NCBI GenBank assembly: GCA_029531795.1
Contig: JAPEIS010000007.1
Span: forward strand, 2,356,001-2,420,000
DNA: 64,000 nt
From: Sclerotinia nivalis
Taxonomy: Eukaryota; Ascomycota; Leotiomycetes; Helotiales; Sclerotiniaceae
Direction of reading: 5' to 3'
How positions within the stretch are numbered: position 1 is the stretch's first letter; every line of letters starts with the position of its first letter. Positions 48,900 to 60,510 of this stretch are shown here, in pieces. Both the position numbers and the translations under genes were made by a program. Below the pieces are notes generated by a model. The model worked only from the letters and a program-made list of their open reading frames with translations. It made no database searches and was not told the DNA's origin.

Positions 48900-51064
48900 C
48901 TGGACTTTGACGCTCGAGTACCGATCCCCTTCAGCATCTTCCCGTCGTCGTATAGAAGCGACGCCGCTGCCCAACCCATACATATCACCGAGACTCACGT
49001 CGAAGGTGAAATTACTTTACCCCATCATCACGAGCGCGTCGGACGGGAAGGTCAAGAAGAGGACGCTCAATCTTCTTACTCTCAACAGCAACATCATCAA
49101 CTTGAACAACAACACGCCCTTCCTCATCCCCCCCCTCCTCAACGACCACAGGAGTACTTAGAAGAAGAAGAAGAGATTCATATTATCCGTGAAGAAGACC
49201 GACGTTCTGAATACCGTCCGAGCCGACAAGAAGAAGAAGAAGTTTATATTCGTGAAGAACGCAGGTTAGTAGTAAAAATCCATTTCTTTACAATTCAATT
49301 CACCATTTCCCCCAAAATCCACTATCAATAAATCAAAAGGAGAAAGAAAAAAAAACACCTACACTTTCAAAATCGACTTGCCAAAAAACACCCACAAAAT
49401 CTCTACACCTACATTTTCACCCCTTCACCTCTTTTTCACATTTTTTGTACCATTTCCTATTTTACTCGTTATACAACATTTTAAGATCTGGCCATATCGG
49501 AAGGTCCCAGTCCCCAATTAACAATTAATTGGGTCCTTCTGAGACAAATTTGCCAGCTTTCTTGTTTTTTATTACGACGCACAGTCCAACGATCTTCGGT
49601 TTAGTCCCAGCCCCCCTTTACCCCAAAATACATGGGCTATTTTTTCTTTTAGTGTTGACACAGTAACGCTCACCGTTTAATTTTCTTCATTAACTGACCT
49701 TTTGTTTTCTTTACCTTCTTTTAGACCAGAACACAAACACAAACACCACTCTGCTTCCTTCGATCTTAACACCCCACACCATCACCGACACTTCGAAGCT
49801 TCTTTCGATAGAGAAAGTGATCATCACCATAAACACACTGAAGTTAATAAACACACTGAAGTTAACATCGAACTTCCTAGTCGTGAACATCATCATCATC
49901 ACCATCATCAACGTCGTCCATCTTCTGAGGTAGACTTCCAACTTGAACGTACACGTCAACCTCGTTACGAACCTTCCGAAGTTGAATCTCAATACTCTGA
50001 TCCTTTAAAGAGTCCTACCGAGACCAACATCGATTTCGTCGAACGTCAATATCGTTCCCGAACTCAACCAAGCTTCAAGGAAGACACTGTCATCGTCGAC
50101 CCTCCCAAATCTCGTGCTTCTGAACCAAGATACATCGAGGAGACCCGCATAACCGAAACTACTATCGTCCCACCAGCTCCTAGATCTACTCACTCTCACG
50201 AACCCAAGTCAACCTTCCACGAAGAAAAATTCGAGGAAGTCGTTCACGTCAAGCAACCTCGCACACCAGCTAGATCTACTTTCACTGAAGAAGTTCGTGA
50301 AAGTCAACTCGTCAAGTACTCTCCACCCGCACCCAAATCCACCACAAGTTTCAAACCAGTCAATATCGAAATGGGTTACTACGATGATGAAGGTAAGCTT
50401 CTTGTTTGTTTTTTTCTCTAACCCCCTTATGTACCCTAAGCATCATCATCAGGGAACTACCACTCCTTGCGTGGGGAGTATTTCCATGGACACGGGAAGG
50501 ATATTTACCAGGACCCAATTGACTCTCTCGATTTAGCCGGAGCCCCAGCCGTTGCTGCTCCAAAGCAACCTGCCAATACCGTTACCATCCCTTGCCACCA
50601 CATCCGTATGGGTGACCTCTTGATGCTCCAAGGACGTCCTTGCCAGGTTATCCGTATCACCACCTCCGCTGCCACTGGCCAACACCGTTACTTGGGTGTC
50701 GACCTCTTCACCAGACAATTGAATGAGGAGTCGTCTTTCATCGCCAACCCAAGCCCAAGTGTTGTCGTCCAAACCATGTTGGGACCAGTTTTCAAGCAAT
50801 ACCGTGTTCTTGATCTCCAAGACCACAGCGGTAAGTTTTCTCCATCCTACACAAGTATCTCATTCTAACGTTGAATCAGTTGTCGCCATGACCGAGACCG
50901 GAGATGTCAAACAAGCCATTCCCGTTTTGGACCAATCCAACCTCTGGACCCGTCTCAAGGAGGCCTTCGAAGGTGGACGTGGTAGCATCCGCATCATGGT
51001 CGTTGCCGATGGAGGTCGTGAGATCGCCGTTGACATGAAGACCGTCCACGGATCCCGTCTATAG
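48900..51064 (+). CDS. Putative N-terminally extended HEX1 isoform (non-AUG start)
   Basis: Model: 48900-49264, 49725-50392, 50453-50830, 50880-51064, giving 531 codons in one frame. The first intron (460 nt, donor GTTAGT, acceptor TTTTAG) joins in phase 2 and keeps the frame open on both sides; the frame then passes straight through the canonical HEX1 ATG at 50371. The last upstream in-frame stop is TGA 48885-48887. There is no ATG in any frame of the spliced sequence before 50371, so initiation would have to use a near-cognate codon. CTG at 48900 (gtcaacCTGg) has A at -3 and G at +4. The 337-residue extension is hydrophilic, rich in His, Glu, Arg and Ser (a seven-His run, EEEEE, STF/PPAPKST repeats) and has no recognisable domain. 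It might tether or regulate Woronin bodies. The coding frame is seen directly; its translation is inference. Confidence 0.5.
50371..51064 (+). CDS. HEX1: HEX1 Woronin body major protein (short form)
   Basis: Self-assembling core of the Woronin body, the peroxisome-derived organelle that plugs septal pores after hyphal wounding. Exons 50371-50392, 50453-50830 and 50880-51064 give 194 aa (Neurospora HEX-1 has about 176). The first exon encodes MGYYDDEG, matching the classical HEX-1 N-terminus. The body shows the eIF5A-like fold signature TIPCHHIRMGDLLMLQGRPC, then STS-type AATGQHRYLGVDLFTRQL and VVAMTETGDVKQAIP. The C-terminus is Ser-Arg-Leu, a peroxisomal PTS1 signal, as in all HEX1 proteins. 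ATG 50371 (cgaaATGgg) is the first ATG of the transcript downstream of the ATG-free leader. Compared with the Neurospora protein, the linker after the first exon (YHSLRGEYFHGHGKD) is longer. Confidence 0.97.
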
Positions 51065-52083
51065 ATTTCCTGTACCAGTCATACCATGGCGTCCTACCGA
51101 CAAATATCCAGTGGCCTTCCAGGGTGGAGTCTCTTTTCTTTTTCATGATTTCTTTGTGCATTTTCGGAGGGAAAATTTGAAACGTATGATGGGGGTAGAT
51201 ATGGATTCAGATTGATTAATGAGGGATGAAGTTTGGATGATCGGGTTTTATCTGGTCTTTCGGATTATTTTAGTTTAACGATGTATTCAAGTGGTTCCTT
51301 GATGCCATTCATGTTGATACTACTTCGGTGGTATTAGCATGATGGTTGAGAGGGTTCTTGATGCTGAGGTCTTTTTCTACTTTGTAATTGTGTAAATAGG
51401 AGAAGACCCAGAATGAAAACACGCTGCTTGTCTTTTACTTAAATTTTTACTTTTGATGATTGAATTCCATCGTGTGACTGGTAATATTTGAAAGAATGTG
51501 ATTTCGGGAATGTACTCAGCCATGATCAAAAATGTACACACCGATTCCCGAGGGTGACAATCATTCAATCTTTCATAAATAAAACCTGTCATGAAATCGG
51601 AGGGTGGGGGTTACCCAATTCCACCCATCAAGGTATTGGAACCTATTCAGGTAAGTAAGTCTTGAAGAACACAAGGTACATGTACACGAGGTACACCTAG
51701 GTACCTTCTTTATCTAGATAGATATGCAATCATACACATGATACCATGATACCATTTAAGTTTTAACTCTATTTCCCCGCTATTTGTATAGATAGATAAG
51801 GAGAGCTTATGTGAGGGAACTTTAGCTAGATTGATTCATTCAATTTGTCTTTTTTGGTTTCTATATTGATCGTGCTCTTGCGCTTGGTATTGATGCTTTT
51901 TTTAGATTTGCTTTGTGTTCTAAACTCCTTTGAAATCTTGTCTTGGACGTTCCTGGTCTTGCGTTCTTTTCTATATTTCAACTCATATCACAATCATAAA
52001 TCCCGCACCTCACCTCCCTAAATCATAAATCTTAAACCTCACCACAAACCTCACCCTCGCAAACCAAAAAAAAATCCCCCAAA
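51065..52083. other. Intergenic between HEX1 and bleomycin hydrolase
   Basis: HEX1 3' untranslated region followed by the promoter of the next gene. An A/C-rich leader ending in an A-run and ccccc lies just before its ATG. No gene is seen. Confidence 0.6.
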
Positions 52084-53848
52084 ATGGGCTCAACACACTC
52101 AACCCCACAATCTACCTCTACTTCCCCAGCAGAAGCTCAACGTATCCTCCTCGAAAAGATTCAAAATATGGAACTCCGATCTGCTCAGGATCAGGAGGAT
52201 GATTATGTTCATGTTGATGAGAAGGGTGCTGGGGGCCAGACTTCGCGCGCACACTGGACTCCATTAAGTGCTGCACGGGTTGAGAAATGGGAAGAGGAAC
52301 TTTTGAGTGATCCTAAGAATCGGTATGTTTGATTTATTTAAGTGTAAGCTTAGGTTGAGTTGAGGGGAAGGGGAAGAGGAAGAGGAGGAGGAAGAGGAGA
52401 TGGAAATTAAGAGGAGAGGGGAGGAGAGGATCAGGGGAAGGGGGTATCGGCTGTTTCTGCATACTCCAGCTTCAATATACTAACAACTCAAACCCAGACT
52501 TGCTCTCAGTGCTCTCAGCGGTGCGGACCCCCGAACCGTCTTAACATCCCGCACAACCCTCAATCAAGACCAACAAATTTTCTCCGTTAAAATCCCCTTT
52601 GAAGGAGCACCCATTACAAATCAAAGACAATCTGGACGATGTTGGTTATTTGCTTCTACCAATGTTTTTCGAGTTGCGATCATGAAACGACATAATCTTA
52701 AGGAATTTGAGTTATCCCAAGCGTACCTGTTCTTTTGGGATAAATTGGAAAAGGCGAATTGGTTTTTAGAACAGATTCTTGATACAGTGGGAGAGGACTT
52801 GGATGGAAGATTGGTGCAGAGATTGATGGAGAGTCCAGTTAGTGATGGTGGGCAGTGGGATATGTACGTTTCTCACTAAATGATATTAACCTTGAGCTAA
52901 GATTTTAATAATTTTGCATATAGGGTTTACAACCTCGTCCATAAATATGGACTCGTACCACAAGTTCTCTATCCAGATAGCTTCAATGCTCAATCATCCT
53001 CTGTGATCGACAGTATCATCACAACCAAACTTCGAGAAGATGCTCTCAAGTTAAGAGTTGCTGCTGCCTCAAAGTCTACACATACCTTGAACAACATGAA
53101 GGAAAATATGGTTCGCCAAATTCATCTCATACTTACTCTTGCTCTTGGTCCACCTCCCCCTTCTGATACTGCTTTTACATGGCAATATCTAGACAAAGAT
53201 GGCAAAGCTCAAGAATTAAAGACTACACCTATCGAATTCGCAGAGGAATTGAATTCTCCAAAATCAATTCGAATCACCAATTCTACCGTCCATGATATGT
53301 TTTCTCTAGTCAATGATCCAAGAAATGAATACAATACCCTCCTCACCGTTGATCGTCTCGGCAACATCGTAGGTGGTCGTCCCATCACCTATGTCAATGT
53401 TCCTATGTCCACCATGAAAAACGCCTGCATCTCCATGTTAAAAGCCGGACTCCCAATATTCTTTGGATCCGACGTAGGAAAATACAGCAATTCCCAAAAA
53501 GGAATCATGGATCTCAATCTCATCGATTACGAATTAGGCTTCAATGTTAAACTCGGCATGACGAAAGCACAACGTCTCATGACGGGCGAAAGTGCAATGA
53601 CTCATGCGATGGTTCTCACGGCGGTGCATCTCGATGAGCAGGGAAAGAGTGTAAGGTGGAGAGTACAGAATAGTTGGGGTGAGGGCGCGGGAGATCACGG
53701 TTGGTTTGTTATGAGTGATGGGTGGATGGATCAATTTGTTTACCAGGCGGTGGTGGAACCGAGGTTTGTGGGGAAGGAGGTTAGGGATGTTTTGGGGATG
53801 GAGCCGAAGGTTTTGAGGCTTTGGGATCCGATGGGTGCTTTGGCTTAG
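52084..53848 (+). CDS. Bleomycin hydrolase (C1B cysteine aminopeptidase)
   Basis: Cytosolic papain-like cysteine aminopeptidase of the Lap3/Gal6/BLMH family. It forms hexameric barrels, trims peptides and hydrolyses homocysteine thiolactone and bleomycin. Exons 52084-52322, 52498-52863 and 52924-53848 join in phase, giving 509 aa (yeast Lap3 about 480). The catalytic triad is intact: Cys in NQRQSGRCWLFAS, His in ESAMTHAMVL and Asn in QNSWGEGAGDHGWFVMSDGW. The C-terminus ends in MGALA. In this family the last residues project into the active site and set the exo-peptidase mode. The N-terminal 60 residues are hydrophilic (MGSTHST...) with no mitochondrial presequence. MGS could be a myristoylation site, but that is speculative. 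The first intron (175 nt) is longer than the others and purine-rich. Confidence 0.95.
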
Positions 53849-55881
53849 GTGGGGAGGGTTTGAGGGGGATGGGAAGATGGGAAGGGTTATGAGATATGAA
53901 ATGATGATGGTATGCACGTTTTGATGCTAGGGTTGACTGGTGGTTATGAGATTGAGACTAGGGGTGGAATGGAATGGATTCTTTGTTTTATCCTATAAAT
54001 GTCGGTTGAAATTGCTTGTTTACTTTATTGCATTGGTTGTTTTTTTCTTATTCTCATTCTTATCAAGATTGTTTGATCGCATTATACGTTACATGATTTA
54101 TATACCTATTCTTACACCTATACCTAACCCCGCTCTACCTATATAAATTCCTATACCTCTCTCTACCTCATTTTCTTATCGTTGAATCTATATCTATATC
54201 TATATCTACACTCTACCTAAACATATATATACTTCTTCATTTCCATCCCTTCTTAATAGATAGCCCGTCTATAGAAAATCGTATTTATAATCAAATGAAG
54301 ATTTTATAAGTATGAGAAATAGCCATATTTTCAACCTATCAGAGGAGCAATCTCACAAACCCATTCATATATTCCAAGTTCTATTTTGATGAGATGAAGT
54401 TCGAAAGAGGCAAAAATACCACGCATGTGAACATCCATTCAAAATTTATCATTAGAATTAGAAAATGCATGTCAGAAGTTGTCACCAAAACTCATAAAAA
54501 TCCATCTTGAACGTAATTTTCCCGAATAATGAGAGGTGCATTTCCGGTTCATCATTTTGAGTAATAGGTAAGATAGCTTCATCCTTTAAATATGGACTAG
54601 AAGCATTCTGTTGCAAATTGGTTTTGTACTATCTTTTGATCTGTAGTGATTGGCGAGAGAACCGAACAAATGTGTCTTTTCAGGGGCGGTGCTGATTGAT
54701 GTTTATAACTCAGGACTCCTTTCTCGAATGGAGATGATCTTCTTCAGCTTCTCCACCAGAAAACCTATTTTGTGCTTGATATTGAGGGGTGAGCGGCGAA
54801 ATCTCGATTCCAGCCATCGGCTTTGCAGGTTGATCGATGAGTGCGACTAGAAGCCCAAAGCCAATTTATATCCGGGTGATATAAGCGTCGCCAATAGAAG
54901 AGTCGACGCATTGGGAAATTTTACCGTTCAGAAAGGACTTGAATAATAGTAAACACAAGTTGAGAATATTTAATCGCTCAAGACTATCTAAATTCGGGTG
55001 GACAGCATCACTTCAACCCACCTCGTACAAATCAATCTTAGTAATGCTGTAATGGAACGATGAGCACTGTTCCTCACAGATAATTGCTAAGGCCTAAAAA
55101 TGCCAGGAGCGGATTACGGCTGGATGCAGCTGCTACCACAGCTTTCCATAAAATTGACCTTTCTAATTGAAATTGACGAGGCGAGATATTCGAAGGTATG
55201 AGAACAAAGGAAAGCATGACGCCGTATCACTTCGGAACATTATTATCAATGCATATGCATAATCATTACCAAAGATCGAATAGAGTGTTTAACCTTGACA
55301 GTGATGAGCAGTAGAATGGAAGTCTGTAGTCCGCCATTACTAGTGGATGTTGACTTGAGATCACTACCATAACTCTCTGGTATCTCATCGTTAACACGAC
55401 ACAGAAAGTCCGGTAGGTAAATGATATTAATTTGACTGGATATCAGTCTGGCGATTTACATGGTATATGATTTAAAGTACTCGGAATAGTGAACAATATC
55501 ATCTAATTTCTTCTCGAGTCCAGCCACGGAGCTGATACATATGTACGTTAGTAGCGAGCACAAAGCTTCTTTTATGTCAACGAAGCTTTAGGTCGTTTCT
55601 AGGTAAGATCTTACATTTGAAGGCGACATTCCCTTCAAAGTTTTCAGACGCTTGAAAATCGGCTTGATATTCAGGGATGAAAAGAAATTTGTTCTCGAAA
55701 TTATTCTTGCAATATGATGTGGAAAATAGCAAGCTTGTCTGTATCCAATGGTCTCCACAAATCAAAACATCAAATCACAAGAATGAAAAAAGTTGAAATA
55801 TTGCAGGCAGTCAGAAAAATTATCCCGCTACATATGGATTAGAGCATAACATCAACTATACGAACTAATGACAATCTTTTC
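53849..55881. other. Convergent intergenic, AT-rich
   Basis: The bleomycin hydrolase 3' region, TATATCTA repeats around 54187-54230 and AT-rich DNA. No gene is seen; open frames are below 70 codons. Confidence 0.6.
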
Positions 55882-58530
55882 TCATTTCCTCTGCTCCAGT
55901 GACGCTGAAGCAGCTCTTAATCCAGATGTAGTCTTGAGATATACATTCCTCGGCGTGCTCTTACATTGATGATATGCCCAAACAGGTTGTGGAAGGTTGA
56001 TGTCTGCCCCAAATTCAAGTAGCAAATCAACTATCTCGTGAAATTTCAGCTGCATTGCTACTTGTATGACTCTCCCACATGGTATATCCGTTTTTAACGG
56101 CCTTCCATGGTCACGACCAATATCATGATAGCCAACATTCACATCCGCCCCATTTACGAGCAGCACTCTTGTGAGCTCTATGTCGCCCATAATTACTGCG
56201 CGTACAAGAGGCGGTGTGAATGCTCTTGCTTCTGCAGATTCCTCTGTACGCCAATCGCTAGCGTCTTTAGATGGCTGTTGGTCTCCATCAACGAAATCAC
56301 AGCAAACACCATGTTCTAGCAAGATGTTGACAATTGCAATGTTCTTTCGACCCACAGCGAGACATAATGCTCTTGTAGAAAGCACTCGGTTTGTTTTGGG
56401 CACTAATATTTTGACCAATCTCTCGTTTGCTTTCTCCACGGCTTTTATCAATGCTGGATTTCGGGTGAAAGTAGCGGACGTAAAATCGGCTTCAGCCCCT
56501 TTACTCAGGAATAATTCTACTAAATTAAGATCTTCATGCTCAGAAGCCCATTCGAGTGGTGTTTGAGTCTTGGCGTCACTGGAAAGTATAATGTTTAAGT
56601 CTATGCTGTATTCTAGGAGCTGCGAAATCGCGGATTTACAACCTTTCCTCAAAGCCACCTCAAGTGCATCTTGCATCTGAGAGTTTGACTAGGCAAGTCT
56701 CGTATTGGAAGAGAATTAATCCGAATCTCATTTTCTGGGGACTGTGAAGTTATGAGGGCGGGTTTGACTTCGAGCTCTGGGACTCGGATGTTTCCTGATT
56801 GAATAGCACCCGTGTAGCGGTTACGGAAGTGAAAGTTTTGGGATACATCTTCCCATATTAACTCCCATCCCTCACTTCGGTCCGTGCTTATTTGAGCGTG
56901 AGATGATGAATCTGCTCTATCTAGCCACTTGGATAATTGAGTTGCTTCATCCTTCTTTGAGCTGGGATTTTTCAAGGGGATTGCTCTCCAAGCAGCCTCA
57001 CCGGAGCGTCGTGCATCTTCTCGAAAGACCTCTTTGATATAACTGGGTCGAAAAATGGGCTCATATTCTCGTTGAAGTACTTTGTACCAATCTATGCCAT
57101 GGAAGAAAGGATGGTTTTTTATTTCGGAAACACCCTTTGTCCCGAGTCTTTGCTCGGGTTGCGATTGAGAAGCTTGTTCAGTACGTCTTGGGCTGCTGGA
57201 GGGATGAGGTTTGGTCCTGGGAATTCGAGGGGCTCGGAAAGTATTTTGCGATGCTTTTTAATAGTGTCTTCATCGTAAAAAGGGGGTAGTCCTGTCAGAA
57301 ATTCGTAGAGAAAGATTCCCAATGTCCACCAATCTACAGCCTCCGTGATTTCTTCACCACGCAGTTGTTCAGGTGCTGGATACTCCAAAATTCGTAATTC
57401 TGGAGCAATCGTAGATTTTGACATCAAGAGGCTAAAATCGCAAATAGCAATATGTCCCAGAGTGTCCAAGGGAATATTCTTGGGTTTTATGCGAGTATAA
57501 ATGATGTCGAGGTCGTGTAAATGATCGAATGCGCAAAGAAGCTCGGAGCAATAAAATTTTGACCTGTTGATATTGAAACGCCGCTCCTTTTGAAGATGGT
57601 AGAATAAATGTCCACCACTGGCAAATGGTGAACAGAGAGTCAAACCGTTTGAATCCTGGAAAACACGTATGAGTGGTATAACAAAAGGGTCCATCTTAGT
57701 AGAAACAAGCGCGTGATTCACACCAGCCACAGAATTATGCCCCTTTCTAACCTGTCTAACAGCGCAAGATCTACTTGTTTCCATCATTCCAACCCTAGAC
57801 ACGGTAAAGTTGATTCCGCCTCCAATAATTTCCCTGTAGTTGAAATTGTCCGATGGATGGAGATATCCCACACTTGGATGTTTCCACTCCTTGAAATCAA
57901 CTCCGATAAGGATTTTAGCAGCCTCATTCTGAACATTCAGCCATTTTGGAACAGCAGCGTAACTTTCTTGGCCCAAACTCGCTGTGACATTCATTTCATC
58001 ATATTTGTAACTCTCATTAGCCCAAGGGTGCAATTTTACGGCACCAAGGAAGAAGTCCTGATGCCCCATGGAAGCTAGTGGATTCCTGAGGTAAAGAAAA
58101 ACCGTCAACTCAGCGACCCTAGACACTTCAAACCCGTATGAAGTCTCCTTTCCTGCCCATAAAGGACTCTTCGTGGTTCCTGAAACTGCGTCGACAATCA
58201 CTTGCGAATGGTCAAAGTCCAAAAGGGCATATGGTAAAGACTGATGGTTTAAGGTTGAACTGCGAAACCCCCATTTCAGATCTTCCTCATATTCATGAGA
58301 AGGCTCGTGCTCCAGCCCATGGAAGATATCGCAATATTGACCTACCATGGAGATACCGGAGCCTTCATAAAGAGTAACTTTCAAAACGCCATATTGACAA
58401 TGGTTCTCCATTTGAGCCAGAAGATCTGCAGAAACTATCAGAACGATAACAGCAAAGTTCAGTAGATGGATCCCATTTACATACGGCTGCTGTAACCGAA
58501 TGTATGGGTATCTTGATTAGGTGTCGACAT
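55882..58530 (-). pseudogene. Decayed SCH9-like C2 / pseudokinase / ankyrin gene
   Basis: The 5' end is well preserved. Exon 58530-58485 (MSTPNQDTHTFGYSS) joins in phase across a 57-nt intron to 58427 onward. The N-terminal part matches the C2-like region of SCH9-type AGC kinases (GVLKVTLYEGSGIS, SLPYALLDFDHSQVIVDAVS, LWAGKETSYGFEVSRVAELT). The kinase-like domain keeps APEQLRGEE and VDWWTLGIFLYEFLTGLPPF. However, the ATP-binding Lys is Arg (CAVRQVRK), the HRDLKPEN loop reads YTRIKPKN and DFG reads DFS, so it cannot be an active kinase. A one-base loss near 57155 breaks the frame; the next frame continues the AGC C-terminal sequence (NHPFFHGIDW, YEPIFRP). A second frame change near 56690 precedes the ankyrin region (LEWASEHEDLNLVELFLSKG, VLLVNGADVNVGYHDI, LLLEFGADINLPQPVW). 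From recall, fungal proteins with this architecture exist and may be natural pseudokinases; the frameshifts argue that this copy is dead. Confidence 0.75.
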
Positions 58531-59938
58531 CTCCCTGAATTCTATGGGTGATCAATTGTGAATATTGAATCTAAGAAGGGTCGAACCGTCAATATCCTTA
58601 AGCTGATTTGTATGCACTTAAGCCACGATTACTTGTCTCACTTGGGAATTGGAGGGTAGTGCTTCGACACACACCACACCACACCACACCACACTCCTAT
58701 GATTACACGCGCAGGCACGTTGGCTCATTTTTATCCCGAGAGACAAAATGAGTTGATGCTTAATGCTAACGAAAGAAGGGAGAGATAATGGCAATGAGAC
58801 TTTCGCCTTTACAACATCGAGCTATATGAGTCAACATGTAGACATCTACTTTGAATGGATTGAGAACTAACTCGAATACTTCTCCAAGGTACCGAAAACG
58901 GCATCACTCTCAATATGGTTAGCGTGCAACCGGATCTCGGCTTCAATTTTGTACAAGGTTGAGGAAAACAAATCTGAACTTCTCTCTTCTCATGCTTCTT
59001 TTCGGAAACTTTTCTTCTTACCAACAAATCGTTGGATGATTCGCCTATGACACTGCTATTTTCAAGGCACTTGAGTATTCCTTCCTATCTCATACCCATA
59101 AAAGAAGCTACAAGAGCCGTTCACCTGTCAGTTTAAGATCTACACCCGTTATCCTTGGCAATCAGTCCCTTTTCAATATCGGTTTACATGCTCCATCTGC
59201 TACTTATAGTGGTTTGTTAATTGAGTTTATATGTGGTAATACTTGTTAAGTATGACAGTCCATTATAATTGAGCTATTGGAAAGTTCCAACTACTGTATG
59301 AATCGAGACAAACGAAGCTTGCATTTCAGCATTATCCCTCAAAACACCAGAAGAATAATGGAGATATCCGAGGTTGCTTTGTCGCGAATATTTGAGACAT
59401 ATGAGCTCACTAGAGATGTTTACTGCTGTCAAGTTACTCTAGAAAAATTTATGACATAGCACATCTGCTATTAGCCTTCCGATTTTCAGCTCACTTTAAT
59501 ATCGGCTCGATCTAGAACCGGTACGAAGGACCGATATGATCGTCTCCTGATGCTAAAAAGTTACATGGCACTCACGGTATGACGAGCACAATGTTACTTC
59601 CAGAGGCGGGGTTGTTGTAGGATTGCGAGCTGGAGTAGTACCACCGAGAATATGTGTGCCTTTGCAAGCATTTGATTATGTCCTCTACTCGCGGCACAGC
59701 ATGTGTGATCAAGATATCTTCGATCATAGAGCTACTTGACAAAAACCAAACCATATCAAGAAAGCTTTAGTATTGTTCACACTAGTGATATCTATGTATC
59801 GTCTTTATACATAAATACCCCCACATATATCTTTAAAGATACTTCCAATCATCATCATCTACTCACTTCCTCTTCTCAGTATCTAATAAACCTGTCTACT
59901 AATCCCCCTTTTATTATCATTTATCTCAAATCGACACA
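58531..59938. other. Intergenic between kinase relic and HsbA gene
   Basis: No gene is seen. Includes a CACAC repeat (58671-58694). The right end (about 59780-59938) has the C/T/A-rich look of a leader before the HsbA ATG. Confidence 0.6.
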
Positions 59939-60510
59939 ATGGTTGCTATTAAAAACATTATCCTCTTCATATCCGCAGTTTCTGCCGCCGCTATTTCTCA
60001 GCGTACACCGGCAACCATTCTCTCTGATATAACCACAATTGATACCGACGTCAAAGCTCTTACAACTGCTGTGGACAACTACAATGGTGGATTCTTGGGC
60101 TTGATTTCAGTCAGCAGTGCTGAATCAACTCTGGAAACTTGTGAGTATTAAGCCGAGATACCCCAATATCAATGAAACTAACTCCTACCACAGCTATCGA
60201 AAACGCTGCCACCGATGCCAGCAACACATCTCCTCTTTCCTCGACCGACTCTGAAAGCATCCTCGTCGGAATCAACAATTTAAAGCCCGATATCGATCAG
60301 GCACTCAATGCACTAGTAGGAAAGAAATCTACATTCGCCTCCGCAGGGGTCGATTCAACTGTTGCGAGCGACCTAGCAAATTTGAAAAAAGAAACTGATG
60401 CTCTTGGAAAGGCACTCCTTGCCATTTTTTCTTCTGATGTAAAGCCAAGATTGGCTGCGGATTTAAATACGATTGATACTTCTTTTACCAATGCACAGGC
60501 TCAATTTTAA
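59939..60510 (+). CDS. Secreted HsbA-family (hydrophobic surface binding / cell-wall galactomannoprotein) protein
   Basis: Small extracellular protein. HsbA of Aspergillus binds hydrophobic surfaces and recruits cutinase-like enzymes; relatives are cell-wall mannoproteins. Exons 59939-60140 and 60194-60510 join in phase 1 across a 53-nt intron (GTGAGT...CACAG), giving 172 aa. There is a classical signal peptide (MVAIKNIILFISAVSAAA, cleavage probably before or near ISQR). The rest is an Ala/Ser/Thr-rich helical repeat-type sequence typical of HsbA (ILSDITTIDTDVKALTTAVDNYNGG ... LNTIDTSFTNAQAQF). It has almost no Cys (one candidate only in an unspliced reading), as expected. No GPI signal is seen. 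Substrate and partner are unknown here. Confidence 0.9.
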
